The notes: a model not told the origin generated them from the sequence alone. Shown: positions 44,641 to 57,945, counted from the stretch's first letter. The stretch is 64,000 nucleotides of DNA from Anastrepha obliqua (GCF_027943255.1 NC_072892.1:121847792-121911791); one strand, 5' to 3'. Program-made: numbers and translations.

Positions 44641-45940
44641 AGCCTCAAAACTACTAAAAAATTGAATAACTGAAAAATGAAATTAACATAGTTTTGTAGA
44701 GCAGAAAGAGTTCTATCGAAAGAGTTCTAGTGTAAGCCACTCATGAACTCTGGCACGAGATAGACAATCATCGCGATCAACTTTTTTTATCAATTAAAAC
44801 AAAATTTGATATTAGCTCTTTGTTCGAAACCCACTAAACCGGAAGTCTCCAAACTTTCATTGAAAGTCAGCTAGCGATGTAACTTCCAACGCACTACTCA
44901 TTAAAAAGATGGCGCTAGTCTTGTTTATTTTTGTTTATTTCACCTTATATTCTTGAGAATGCAAGTTCTATTTGGGATCCTGGATTCACTGCATATTCTG
45001 ATTGATTGGAGGGTATTCAAAAAAAATTACAAAATTTTTTTTCGCTGAATGTTTTCTTATGATTCCATGCCAAAATATAATCTCCGTTGTCGAATTTTGA
45101 ACTTACTGAGCCTTTCAAAATGAATAAAAAATCATTGTATGACTTTTATAAAAAACATAATGGATTAAATAAATATAAGCTGGGTGTAACTTTTTCTTTT
45201 AACATTATTCATTTCCGTGGTACAATCCCTTTTTCAGCCGCCTTAAACGCGAGTTTAGTGCATTTAAATGATAGTGGTTCTTCTTTCTTTCTCCATACGT
45301 GGACCCTGCCATAGGAATATTTCGATTGAATCATAGATTCACCAGTCTAATACATTGTATCCCGAAATTCGTGGTTTCAAAGTATGATTTTACTAAAACT
45401 CCATTCTTCTTTCATGTTGAGCTTGCAAACGTATGCGATTTTCCTTGCTACCAGCTCATGCTTGCCTGCTTTAAAAAACTTCTGTGAATAGTCTGTGTTG
45501 AATGGGATTTTATATCCTATACTCGGTATTATGCACGAATTTTCGGAGCTGAAACTTAATTATTTGAATTTGAAACAGTTTTAATTCTACCCACAACTCG
45601 TTTAGATATAATTCGTGGCATTTTTGTCTGGTTGTGTCATTTGGCCATTTATCTTCGAAAATTCAGTAGGAAATTAACTTACTGTTAACGGATTGGGATA
45701 TTGAGATATATGTTATTATTGGCTCATTGTTACTGGTGTAGTTAACTTCCATAAATTTAAATATTCTGGGGTACACCGATTAAACACCCCACAGGGTACA
45801 CCGATAAACAATTAGTGAATTCACATGTAAAAAGTGTGTCGAATTTAATTAAAAAGAGAAGATATATGCGTATTTAATAAGTGCTTATATTAAAATTAAA
45901 ATTTATTACAGAAGTGCTTAGCAAACTGCTAATTTTCGTT
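44641..45940. other. no gene recognised
   Basis: AT-rich. Open frames at 45087-45314 and 45299-45487 match nothing known. A direct repeat 'gggtacaccgat' occurs at about 45769 and 45794. Confidence 0.35.
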
Positions 45941-46150
45941 CTAGTCATGGGAAAACTTTGCCCTTGGGATATTATATCTCTTTTCCGCATATAGCAATTC
46001 CACATAAGTGAAAAATTTTTCTATATTGCTCTCATTTTTCTGCTTGCTTTCACTGCTAACAGAAAGCTGCTCCAACTGAGGCTCTATGCTCCAATGAGAC
46101 ATAAGGGAAACAATGATGATGATGACTAAAATACTGCTCATTGTACTCAT
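45941..46150 (-). CDS. possible small secreted peptide (doubtful)
   Basis: 69-aa frame from ATG at 46150 with a strongly hydrophobic N-terminus (SSILVIIIIVSLM) that would serve as a signal peptide, a polar remainder without cysteines, and end PRAKFSHD. Reverse-strand AATAAA (45907-45902) lies 34 bases after the stop. A TATA-like TATATAAG on the - strand (46286-46279) is inside the adjacent MITE. I do not recognise the protein; the frame also extends upstream without a stop. Chance occurrence cannot be excluded. Confidence 0.22.
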   Translation of the reverse strand: MSTMSSILVIIIIVSLMSHWSIEPQLEQLSVSSESKQKNESNIEKFFTYVELLYAEKRYNIPRAKFSHD

Positions 46151-46260
46151 CACAAGCACCTCACTGTCTAAAGTGAACAGCGGGCTCCTGTAGCGTAGTT
46201 TTCTTAGTATTGTATGATAGAATACTATACAGTTGTAAATATAACTCAACTCATTCTTAA

Positions 46261-46739
46261 CCCTTTACTGCATATGAGCTTATATATGATATTGCAGTTC
46301 TGATTCAATTTTATTTCCAAATTAAGTATTATAAAATAATTCAAATTATTTTAATCCATCAAAAAATATTTTGAAATAATAAAAAATTGCTAATCGTAAA
46401 TAAATTGCATATGAATTTATGAAATTTCGAAATAACGTCACTTCTGTGCAAGTGGATAAAAAAGCTAAATTGAAGTGCTAGTGATTTTATTTGCAAAAAC
46501 TATAACAGAGTAAAACCTAAGTACTTTTTGACAAAAAAAAATATTTTCATGAATTCGATATGCGTAATTTTCTCGTCGGATATTAATTTTTCCGCTGTTT
46601 TCTATATTTTACGACTAGTTTTTATATTATACATATATGATTTCGAAAAAAAAAAAAATAAAACTTTTCCATTATTTTTTTGTTAATACATATGCCTTAT
46701 TGATAGTTAAAGAAAGCTATTTCCACCGTAGTGGAAGGG
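46261..46739. mobile_element. piggyBac-like MITE (TTAA)
   Basis: 479 bp with TTAA on both sides (46257-46260, 46740-46743) and termini 'ccctttactg' and, inverted, 'cccttccact'. TTAA duplication and CCCTT ends are piggyBac hallmarks. A 'ttccac cgta gtggaa' hairpin lies at the right end. No transposase. A relative is at 18140-18262. Confidence 0.65.
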
Positions 46740-46743
46740 TTAA

Positions 46744-47879
46744 GTCGCTTTACGGCGACTGACAGTAGTGTAATTCACTAAAATATTTTAACGATATTCT
46801 CACAGTTATCTTTTCCTAACCACAATTTTAACGATTTTGCTATTCGATAACCCATTTCATAACGAAAATCGATAAGACAAAATCAGCGGTTTTAGTAAGC
46901 AAGTCGGTTATTGCAAACTAAAGGACAACAAAGAATTGGAAGTATAAATTAAAAAGGGAAAATTACATTATCAAAAAGTTATTAAAAAAGGTTGAATATG
47001 TCTTTCGAGTATTTAGCTTATGCTTATCGCATAGAGACGAGGTAGTGAGTTTTCAAATAGTGGATCGACGAATAGGGGGTTCCAAAAACTATTACGGTTA
47101 ACTCTAGGCTGGGCTAGGAATCTTATTGCTCAGCTCGACAGTCAACTTAGAGGTTCCATAACAGCAATGTCGACTGAACAACTGAATTTCTCATCTTTCA
47201 ACTTTTTCAATTCTACATTTTTCTTTCATGTTACTACGTTCTACTTGCATTGCGATTTTGTTATCAATGACACGGAGGTGAGCAATTGGGAATATCCATG
47301 AGCCAGTGGTCCACTAGCCGTACCTTAAAATGGCGTAGCAGATGCATGTTTTGCTCAAAGGGAAGGTTTCCTATGCTATTCTTTAAGGTATTCACTCATT
47401 TGATATTTGTTTGAGAGAAATGCCGCTCTCCGTCAGTGTAAATAAGCAGCTGTTTATTGTAAGTTAACTTAAGTTTGTGAATAGCACAATCGTTAGTGCA
47501 AACGGCAAATACTGTAGACAAAAATAACAATTGTCGGATTGTTTAAAGTTAGTGAATTGCACTACAGGACTCTAATTGCAGCTTAGCTATAGGATTAAAA
47601 ATCAGATCCCAGAGGTTACATTCCTCTACTATCCATTTAGCCGCTGAAAACTCAGCCTTTAACACGTTACAGTGAGCTGGCAATGGTAAATAGAGATTCA
47701 GGGTTGGATTTCCTGAAAATACTTTACCATTTATCCTGCCTTCAATATCGCAATAAATTACTAAACGAATAGGTGAAGTAAGCTAATTTTCCCTTCACTC
47801 TTCTCTATTGGAAATTCTCGTATTAAACTATGTACTTTAGCCATACCAGCGGTTACTAGACTTCAAAAGTCACTCAGCA
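46744..47879. other. no gene; faint LINE traces
   Basis: Antisense text near 47577-47660 resembles the LINE linker region seen at 61880-61950. Otherwise nothing recognised. Confidence 0.35.
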
Positions 47880-48890
47880 AAGATCACTTAAATACTCAAA
47901 TGGCCTCTCTACTCTCAAGAAGGCTAACGGAGAGGCTGAAGAAAACGGGACAGCTTTTGCTGGACACTCACTTTCCGGACTGTGTCAGTGTGGGTGAGGG
48001 CAGTGAAGACACTGGGGGCATCTGGTGCTTAATGTCTACACGCAGGGAACTCTCCCTTGGCCGTACAAATTTTACAGTGATCAAAACTAAATGGGCGATA
48101 TCCACCTTCAGTCCATTTAAATCATCAGGAGTTGGTAATATACAGCCGTGTCTACTACAGCGCGGCGTGAATGTGTTAGCATCGGTTTCGACAAATATTT
48201 TCAGGATAAGCCTGGAATTAGGCATATGTTAGTACCTAAAAATTGGAGTAAAGCCGGGGTAGCTTTCATTCAGAACGCAGATAAAAAGGTGGACCATACG
48301 CCAAAAGCCTTTCGACCCGTAAGCCTAACTTCTTTCCTGCTCAAAGCTATGGAAAAAATAAGTACATTAGAGACGCTTATCTCAGGGATTCGCCTCCCCA
48401 TGTTGAACAATACGCCTACCAGCCAGGCAAGACATACTGTCATACATAGCCTTACGACCAAGATTGAAAAGGCGTTGGCTGGTAAGGAAATTGCCCTCTG
48501 TACATCAACAATGCTTCTTTCAGCTCTATTGACGAAGGTGTGGTTAGGATGGAAATAGATAGACTAATCACAACGTAGGTTCTCAATTTGCAGAGGACTA
48601 GAACAACAATCTTTGAAACTGGGCCAAAAAGATGATGTGTCAAGTCAACCAAAAGATGTCCCAAGGAGGCATTTTATCACCGCTTCATTGGCTATTGACC
48701 ATTGATGAGCTTCTACAAACTCTCGATGATCTCGGATACGAAGTACAGGACTTTGCTGATGATCTAGTCATCATGGTTAGAGGCAAATTTGACTCTACTA
48801 CAACCGATCGCATGCAACTAACTCTCGACATTACGCAAAACTGGTGTCGGGAGAAAGGACTTTCGATAAAGTGAATTGCACTAGAGGCTT
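47880..48890 (+). mobile_element. LINE reverse transcriptase relic
   Basis: In order: LLDTHFPDC (linker), INSFQPFKS-like 'tccaccttcagtccattt', KNWSKAGVAFIQNADKK, KAFRPVSLTSFLLKAMEK, then SQGGILSPLHWLLTIDELL and YEVQDFADDLVIMVRGKF with the catalytic ADD, ending NWCREKGLSIK. Frameshifts at about 48180, 48520 and 48560. I/R1/LOA-like; inactive. Confidence 0.75.
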
Positions 48891-49730
48891 GCCTAGGCTT
48901 TAACTATTATTTCAGGTATAGAAAAGAACAACTTCACTGCTATTTGAGTTCCAACAGAAGTCTGCCTGATAATCACTCTTTCGGATGAGTAAAGGGTGGA
49001 CGAATTTTATCAAATACCTGTCACATACTACAACATACATAACATAAAAGGATGACGAAGACCATGTAACCCGCTGGTATTTTCTTTTGCCCCATGACGT
49101 ATCTGTACCAGTGGGCAGTTCTCAAATTAATTAACTTACTTTGGGATATATTCGTACATACGTATATGCATGTATAATACATATGTACATAAATTACATC
49201 CCCTGCGGCAACATGCAGGCTTTGTTGTCATTGTCCCACATACAAAAGTTGTTTACTCATATTTACATATGAATACAATCATAAATCGAATTGTGTGAGC
49301 GGTAGTTGAGCAGGTAGAAAATTTCAAAAATGGGCATTAAATCCTCATAAAAAGTTGAAAACGTAGAAGGAAACTTAAAATTGAATAGAATATTTGTCCA
49401 TAAACCCAAAATCTACGATTCACATATGAATCCCCATAATTTATGTGTCTGCTTAAGCACCAGCAAGCATACATAAATACACTAAATTTAAATATACACA
49501 TACACACATATATATATTTGTATGTGCAGATCCTTTATGACTTTACGAGCCGAAAATTATTTTATGCACTTACCGTTGAAATGATGAGCAGTTTCGAACA
49601 GAAAATTGCTAATAAGTGTTTTCCTGTGAAAAATGGTGTATCATCGGAAGTGCCTAAGTGAAGTTTGAAAAAAAGAGAAAAAAAAATTCATTGAGAAATC
49701 AAAAACACCGCCTTAATGGCTACCTCCTGA
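48891..49730. other. no gene recognised
   Basis: AT-rich with 'acatatgtacat'-type simple sequence (49150-49200, 49490-49520). Confidence 0.4.
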
Positions 49731-50464
49731 TTATTATTATTATTATTATTATTAGTTGTTCTCGCGTCGGCTTTGGGCGCATAGTGCCGAAACCATAGTG
49801 CCGGGCGCATAGTGTCTACTTTTCGCTTTCGTCTTAATTTGAGTCCATAAGAGAGACTCTTCAATTTCCAAAAATTCCTCTTTAAGGCTACGTTGACAAG
49901 ATCTTTTAGGGTATCCCTTGCGGCGCGATCCTTGTGGGTTCCCGTGCAGCGTCATTCTGCTTATGTCGATCGCTAGCTCGGTCAATCCATTTCCATTTCC
50001 GCTATTGTATTTCAATTCTTATTGATTTTTGTCTGCTTCGATCAAGAAGTTGTTCGTTTCAAATCGAGTTGTCGGGCCACCACATACAAGGGATGGTTCT
50101 AAGACATCGGTCCACAAATGTTTGCAACTTCCGCATTGCAGATACAGTGACCGCACACGTTTCACATGCATACAGTAGAATGGATTTAATATTCGAATTA
50201 AAAATTCGTACCTGCGTGCGCGTTGTCAGCGGTTTGAAAAACCAGATCCCTTTGATGCTTGCAAAGGCTGCCGGCTTTTTTGGTTCTGGCATCTTTAGAT
50301 CGGCCATTCAATGTGATTTGGCTTCCTCGATAGGTGAAGTTGTTGACATTTTCAATGGGTACTCCATAAATTGTGAGCCTGTTTTGGAGCAAGACGTTGA
50401 TTTCCATGGACTTAGTTTCCCCGACACTGATTCACAGTCCAAATTTCTTGTCTTGGAAGCTTAA
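49731..50464 (-). mobile_element. LINE RT C-terminus ending in (TAA)8
   Basis: Antisense: KSMEINVLLQNRLTIYGVPI, ILLYACETCAVTVSAMRKLQ, RKWKWIDRASD, RHYAPGTMVSALCAQSRREN and a stop, then (TTA)8 on the + strand (49731-49754), i.e. a (TAA)n tail. Same family as 32240-33060. Several stops. Confidence 0.75.
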
Positions 50465-50999
50465 GTCATTAGGGATGCTAGGCCAACAACCTATCGCTCC
50501 TGATTAAAATTACTGTTACTGAGGCAGAAATACTACCTGATTATCAAATAAAAACTCTGACAGTTTTTAAATTATTTTTATATTCCTCGCGCAGTTCTTG
50601 CCAGCGAGTTTAGTCATACAATTTTTTTCATTTCTGGCTTCGCATAAATTGCATTAAAAAATTAACAATAAGTGCAGTTATCCCTAAAATATGCAAAAAC
50701 AGCATTTTGGCTCGATGTTGTTAACGTTGCATGAAGCAATATTTTCACCACATTCGACGTTATCAGTGCCTTACAGTTGCGATTATAAGAACTGACAACA
50801 TCTCTTGGTTAAAAATTTCCGGTTACAGTATTGCTGGTAACAAACATATAACGAATGTAAATGCCAACAATTCGATAAAATGCGGTTGCAATAGTCGATA
50901 AGTACGCATATCCGCACACATATCCATGTAAAAAAAGAAAAATATACATTTTTGTGAAGATATGCAATATAGTAAATGCCCTGCAGGAAAATCTACGTA
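50465..50999. other. no gene recognised
   Basis: AT-rich; no feature recognised. Confidence 0.4.
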
Positions 51000-51310
51000 G
51001 GTAGGTGAAATGATTGAAGTACCAGTCTGGCACTTTCCAAGTAGAACTAAAATGACGTTTTGATACCATTATGTGAACTCCAACAGGCACATATCTACAG
51101 CCAGTCAGAGCTGTTGATATGATATAATGGTGAAGATTGATGGGATTAAGGTTGGAGCACTGCCCCGGCTGTCGAAGATAGATCTCCTAGTGATCTTAAT
51201 CGTCCAGCTGCCAAGCCCGGACATTTACATAGAAAGTGCTCAACAGTCTACGTCCCTGAAAGGGCTCCACAGCTTCTGCAATTGGGATTAAATGATAAAC
51301 TGTAATGTCT
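51000..51310 (-). mobile_element. LINE 3' end
   Basis: Shares 'gaagtaccagtctggca' and the C-terminal block ('ccaagcccggacatttaca') with 21957-22470; truncated upstream. Confidence 0.6.
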
Positions 51311-51539
51311 ACTCTCTCCAAATTGGCATTTATTTGAAAAATCTGTCACCAAGACTTGTTCGATTACCTTCGTTTTACACGACAAACTGTAAAAATGTAA
51401 AAATTATAAAATCTTTATAAAAAACTAAAAAATATTAAATAATAAAGAATATTCATTCCGTTTTATTTATTTTTAAGACGGTAAACAACTAAGGAACAAA
51501 AGACAAGCTTATTTAATATTTTCAATAAACCAGGTATTG

Positions 51540-52500
51540 GACGCATAAAGTGTAGGTAATACGTCTCGGAAACCAACTTTGATCGCAACTTCAACATTCA
51601 GTTCGCCATTAGAGATTTTTTGGTATCTAAGACCATCTAAGCAAAAGCAACAAGATTTGACAACCTTTCTCATTAACTGTTCCTGAGATATCCAAACAAC
51701 ATCTTCTCCAAATGGTATACAGATGGAACCAAATCTCTGGAGCAGGAATAGTGGCACGTAGAGCACACAAATCTGTAACATTGAGTACAGATACCACAAT
51801 TTTACAAGCGGAGCTTTTCGTTATAATGGAAACAGTGAAAGTCGTATTCAAAAGAGGGTTCGAAAAATAGGCAATCACTCCTCAAAGCCTTAAATAGCTT
51901 TAGGCTCAATTTACACCTCCTTGTAGAGTGTAACAATGCACTCAATAAACTGGCGACACTTAATCAGGTCCCTCTAATTTGGGTATCAGGACATAAGGGT
52001 TACGAAGAAAACGAGAAGGCAGACTTTTATGCCAAGCGGAAGGGCCATTCATTGGAGCAACCCCATTTTTCGGCTTCAACTAAAGCAACCTAAAACAGGA
52101 AACCAAAAAATGGACCCAAATAAAGACCAAGGAGTACTGAAACGGCACAAACGGTTTAATCTCTCCAAACAAAGTTCTTGAACATTTATACCAACATAGC
52201 AAAATCTGCTCTAACCCTAGATAAAAAGGACCCTATATTACTCTGTGAAGCACTTAAAGGCCACTTTACTTGCAATAAACATATCAATGCAATAGGACTA
52301 TCAACCACTAGTGTATGCAGGTTCTGCTGTGATGAAGAGGAGCCCTTTGAACACTTAATCACCAATTCTGAAGCATTGGGTCACAGGAAACACAAAATCC
52401 TGGGATCGGGCCTACTAGAGGATGAAGACTTACAAATGCTCCCTGCCAAGGTGCTGGTTCGTTTCCTCGCAATACTAAATAATTAAAATGAATGGAAACA
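51540..52500 (+). mobile_element. LINE RNase H to C-terminus relic
   Basis: WYTDGTKS (first RNase H Asp) at about 51713, LIWVSGHKGYEENEKADFYA at 51975-52035, then CRFCCDEEEPFEHLITNSEA and LLEDEDLQMLPAKVLVRFLA to the stop at 52484. Frameshifts and stops between blocks. Ends near 'gtgtataaaggcctagcct'. Confidence 0.7.
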
Positions 52501-55167
52501 ATAAATTCACCTGGTCGCAGTGTATAAAGGCCTAGCCTAACCCGTCCAACCATTACCAAGGTCCCAAAATAAGCATATACGCTAATAAGTATGGACATAA
52601 TGCTCCAATTTCATAATCATTCTGGGAAGGACATAAACATACAAAAAAGGCGTGTCTAGCAAAAATGTACCATATAAAAATGCTTAATCGAATTGAGCAC
52701 TGGTTTTGCTATAAAACTTTGAAATATTTACTATCACATAGGATTAATCAAATGCATCAAATACTTCATATTAATACTAAATTTTTAAGATTTGGCCATC
52801 CGGAGCAAAATTGTGAGCATAACTTTGGCGCTACGTCATAGGAGACATGACAGCACAATTGTGCCCGCTCACTTCCCACATCACTTGGGAGATTCTGCAG
52901 CCGAATTCTGTAGGATTATTTCACATGTATTCACACACTCGTCCAATCAGTCGTTATTCAGATAGTAGCGAAGTGTTGTCATTGGTTGATTTGTTTCGTA
53001 TATCACGAACGCAAGCATAGTTTCATAAACAAACCGCTTCGTGACCTAAGTAACGTCAGACGACTGTCAAATTCGTTCAGAGCAGAATAACGGTTTCCTA
53101 CGTAGCACACCTCTAAAAATATTTTCATCATGCTTCACACGTATTTTTACCCTCTTCAACCCAGTCGTTGTCCATATGGAAATGTAGTAAATTGAGCAAT
53201 GTCTGCGTTGCTTTTTCTTATGCCACCAACACAATCTGAGTTTTTGCTAATTTATGATGCAAATAAACTGCTGTTACACCCCCTGTTACGTCAGCAAACC
53301 AGCTGATTCTTTTAACTTCGCTGAGAACCTCTTAGCAGTTTGATGGTGGCCACATTTTACATTCTGTATATCGTTTCTGATTTGCAGATCAGTTGATTTG
53401 TTTTTGGTTTGTTCAGCTACTTTTTCAGTAAATATTATCCAGCGGTGAAATTCTGTCTTTCTGCCATATTTAAAAAAAATTATCAGCTTCCCCTCAAAAT
53501 GACATGCCCCTTTATTCTCTCAATTTCCCCTACTTTGTTGGAGTTTTTCATACGCGAAGTAGATTTTTCAAAACTTGGTAGGTTTAGATATGAACAGAAC
53601 TGCTGATTGTAGAAATGCTATTAAAAGATTTAGATTAGTTCGAAGGTCATTACATTTTTCAATAGAAATTTGTATAGAATCTCAAAATCACTCCAAATCG
53701 AGGAAACAGATCAAAGCGCCAAGAAAGTCCTTAAAAACTGTCCTAAAAAACTGGGGAAAGGCAGGAATAATTACATTTTTGGTCGTACTCGACGAAATTA
53801 CATAGTAAATTTTTGAAGAACGAAAATATTGCTATTACGGGAATACTAGAAAACAACTAAACCACTGATTTCTGTACGATTTAAAGGCAGCGATAAATGT
53901 AGACTCTATTCAATGGTTTCTACGTAAATACCCTAATTAATATTGGGACTGTGTGGACGGTGCAGGTATGAATTCTTTCTACTAGGTGACCGAATTTGCT
54001 AAAAGAGGAGGCTGAAGATAGAATAGGTAACCTTCTAAGAAGGTTACACCTTTATCAACTTCTCGCTAGAGGGTATGTTGAGCGACGCATCAAGTACATT
54101 TTGACATTATGCATTAGTATATTTTTTCTCCTGAAAGGCATTGACTTTTGGTTTTGTTTTGCCGAGTTTGCGGTGGCCATTTGTTGCGCAGTCAATCACT
54201 CAGCACAGGCGCAACCTCTTATCACGAATGTTAATGACCACCGTAACGGCGCCGACAAGTGAATCGTCCGAAGGCAGAGAGTTCGTAAATTTGAATGAGA
54301 TGAGTGTGTATGGATGTGTGCGTATATGTATATGTGCATGTATATGAATATGTGCATATGTATACATGTATGCATTTAGATTTGCACTAGCCAAGTGGAG
54401 TTATGCAAGTGACCAGAAAGTTATTTGGTTAAAGTCAATACTTGGGCCTGCGCGCTTATATAATTCGTTTAACAGTTTTTGTTTTTTTGAAAATAAATAT
54501 TTGCATATTTACTAAGGTCATTATGGTTTGCGCTTTTAGCTTTACATGGACTGCAAATATTTATTGCCTTTTTAATTATGTTTCCAGCCCCTTTTATATG
54601 CATCCCGAAGTTTATATTTGCCTGCAGTCTGTCGAAGGTCGCCAGTTTTAGTTTCAATCTGTCATTGCGCAAGGCTTGACGGCACCGTTGTTTTTTAAAT
54701 TAAACTTGGATTTAGTAAATTAATTTTCCTCTCACACTGGTGGCGATGATATTTATGTATGAAAGAAATTTTCGAATAACGGTACTTTGCAGTGAATGTT
54801 TGCTTTGCTTGAGAGAACCAAAGCGATTACCTTTTGTATGCAGACATTTGCCATACTGCTTTTTTGTTAATTTTTTTCATACAATGCAAGTGAAACTACT
54901 TAATTTTTGAATAAATATGAATTTCGAAAAAAACCACATCAACAGTTTTTTCACTTATTTTATCCCTTCTGGGAAATAAGAAAATATGCTGCTGTATGTA
55001 GGCTTAATTCCTTCATTGTATGTATAAATGTACTGCTCTCCACGGGGGAAGTAAAGGAAGACCAGATAGCAATTACAGTTTTTCCAATTGTTATGCTTTT
55101 GCAGCCGTCAAAATCGCCAATGACGTCCAGCTGATAATATAGCTTTAATGCATCCTTAAAGATTAAC
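52501..55167. other. no gene recognised
   Basis: About 2.7 kb. ORFs at 53575-53805 and 53996-54262 match nothing known. TG/CA-rich simple repeats (gtatatgtgcatgtat) at 54300-54370. Confidence 0.35.
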
Positions 55168-55265
55168 GGTTTGGTGCGGTTGATGGCATGGCCGCATCAT
55201 CGAACCTTATTTCTCTCGAGATGAGAGAGAAGGAAACGTTACCGTCAATGGTTCTCGGTATAGGT
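55168..55265 (+). pseudogene. DD41D transposase fragment
   Basis: Reads VWCG-stop-WHGRIIEPYF, then GNVTVNGSRYR, matching the middle of the transposase at 39528-40613 (VWCGLWAGGIIGPYF; RNVTVNGERYR). One in-frame TGA. Confidence 0.6.
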
Positions 55266-55399
55266 AAGTAATTAGGTATAGTTCATTGAAAACAATGACC
55301 GAAGGGAAATGTTTTTGCTTATAAATTGTGGATCATTCAACAGAATGATCATTTATAATTATGAATTATGAAAAGCCATAAATACTGTGCGGTAAAAAA

Positions 55400-56250
55400 T
55401 CCCATGCGGACATCTCCTATGAAAGAATTGGAGAGCGATGCTTTTTTGTACCTTGATTTTTGTGACCTCTTTCAAAGCTAACGTTTCTGAGGATCTCCTT
55501 CAGTTGTCGGCTTCCCGACTACTGTAGTATCTTTCAGGCTGAACTGATGGCAATAATGAAAGCCATGATACTGGTACAGTGCGATGCGATACCTGGAGAT
55601 GATATCTAAATTTTCACTGATAGCCGGGCGGCGATAAAATCCCTCACAAAACAGTCGACAACCTCCAAGATAGCCATGAAATGCCGCGCATCTCTTAACG
55701 AGTCATTTAATAGTCATTTCACCTAATGATAGCATGGGTTCCTGGCCATTGCGACATTGAGGGGAACTGCAGAGCCGATGAACTAGCGAAAATCCGTTCC
55801 AAATTGGCTGATGAGTACATAGACAATGATATAGGTATACCCTTGCAAACGTGTAAATTACGTATCCTCGAAGAAATTGTAAGAATAGCGAATGAAACTT
55901 GGCGGAATGAAGCCACTTGCAAAATCGCTCAACAACTGTGGTCGACTCTAAATGCTAAAGGCACGGAACTTCTACTAAGAAGAGTCTTAACACACTGATT
56001 TCAGTTATTACGGGGCACTACCTAATCGGTAGGCACGCCCAGAGAATGGGTGTGCAAACACATGACTTCTGCAGAAGTGGTCTAGACGACACCTTCTGTG
56101 TCACTGTCCTGCTCTATCCAAATTTTTGAAAAATACGCATTGGTTTTAGAAGGGATAAGGGCTAGCTCCCTACGTGGCATCACAATGGGCGATGAGCCTG
56201 TGTGTGTGTCCCACAGTGGACAACCGCTTCAACCTAACCTAACTTAACGT
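55400..56250 (+). mobile_element. RNase H LINE relic
   Basis: FQAELMAIMKAMILVQCDA, FTDSRAAIKSLTKQ, WVPGHCDIEGNCRADELAK, then VITGHYLIGRHAQRMGVQTH and a decayed cysteine finger. It ends 'caacctaacctaactta', a frequent terminus of fly LINEs. Two stops in the RNase H part. Confidence 0.75.
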
Positions 56251-57639
56251 TGCATAAAATAATTCCGCCTCAGAGTTTAACAAGCTTTTGAAATAATCAA
56301 AATGTGTTTTTCGGCCTTATAAAGTGAACTGTAATGTTAGTGGTTTATTGAGCACCTATGAATTTATCTCTTAAAAGAGAACTCACCATAATAAATTATG
56401 CCAGTATAATAAACATGTATATATGTATGTAAGTACATATGTATGTGCTTGTATATATGTAAATGCAATAGTGAAGTCATAAGATTCGGTAGGCCTCTGT
56501 GAAAGTCAGTTTCATGAAGAGGCATTAGACCTTGTTGACACTTTTAATTTTAATTTTTAATATGAGTGAAGAAAGTTCCATACAGTTAAGCTTATCTTTG
56601 TTATTATATCCTGGTTAGTCATGCGCTGTCAGCCAGTTTGAAAAAAAAATCCTTTCATGACCGACAATGCCTCCACGTTAATATTTCATGTACTTCAAAA
56701 AATGTACTGAAATCCGTGATAGTCAATTTTCTTAGACTCTTTGTCTGTGCACACACATCCGCAAACGCATGCCACAAATAACTCTCGACACTTAGAAATT
56801 TACATACACACACATGTGTAAGTTATGTATGCTCACATACTTTCAAACAAATATATGCCCCTTAATCCAGCCAGCTCCCCTCATAGAGAAACTCGCGATA
56901 CTGTAATTTGTTCTGCGATACCAACAATAAACACCCATAACACCTAACTAAACACATACAAATAACAAACTAGCAGCGCAAGAAAAAACAAGGAAAAATT
57001 TAACATCCATAATCACACCAATGACAATTTAAATAGAAATTACATACATACAGCCACCTACTGCCTACATATGGTACGCAAATACATACATACATATCTA
57101 CTATAGCAACCGATGAGTAAACCGGCAAGCCGAGAAACCAACAAACAGCATTTCAATTCATAATATTAAACAAACAATAATAAAAACATGCCCAACACTA
57201 GAGTCCAACCATAGTCGCACAAATTTCCATAGAAGCTAGAACCCTCGCGTTAGTAACACACAAACACAGCAATAAGCAGCAGAACGAAGAACTCCTAAAG
57301 AAAAAGAAAATAACGACTTCAAATTTTCATTCTCTCTTTGCAAAGGAGGGAGCCTCGAGCAAATTATCTACCTAGGAAAACAACAAAAAGATATCAACGA
57401 TCGGCGTCCGAAGAATTCTATGTTAGTAGCAAATGTAACATTGACACTCTGAAAATGTGCAAGCATTTGGCTTTAGGCCACAGCGGCACAACCAAGGAAA
57501 AAAGTTAGCATAGGTAGAGAAAAGAGTAAATAGAGGCAGATGGCTTGGAAGTTGTGCAAGTGACTAATTTTACTGAAATGTTAATTTGCCAAGATTTTTT
57601 AAAGTTTTGCTGTTTTTTGTTTGTTCCATTCAGTTGTGA
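56251..57639. other. no gene recognised
   Basis: AT- and CA-rich; 'acatatgtatgt' simple repeats near 56415-56460. Around 56900-57300 it is A-rich with little T and few stops removed; no protein recognised. Confidence 0.35.
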
Positions 57640-57945
57640 GTTACAGGGTGTTAACAATAGAAGTCAACAAAGAGGAAGTTTGGTACATTTTACAGTATTT
57701 CTTTTGCGAAAGGTGAAAATGCAAGCCAGGCCGATACTGTAACAGCAAATTACGCGAAATTTTGGTTTCGTCGATTCTTTTCAGGCATTTTTTGAGGTTG
57801 AAGAAAATGTCGATAATGCCGATCTCACAGAAATAATTGAAGTTGATTGTTAGTAGTCGTAGCATCGCCCAGGAGCTAAAGATCGACGATAAAACAATTT
57901 AAAACTATTTGCTCAAAAACGTTATCCAAAAATAATGGATTTCTT
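57640..57945 (+). mobile_element. mariner-derived element keeping only the HTH region
   Basis: 'acagggtgttaac' at the left, then GENASQADTVTANYAKFWF-type text across a frameshift and QELKIDDKT, ending 'aaaataatggatttctttt', exactly where the copy at 16800 ends. Confidence 0.55.

Noticed and set aside
45087..45487. Two neighbouring + strand ORFs as exons
   Set aside because: No recognisable domain and no convincing splice junction between them.
53575..54262. Two + strand ORFs (76 and 88 codons) as host genes
   Set aside because: No start context, splice sites, family motif or repeat relation could be seen.
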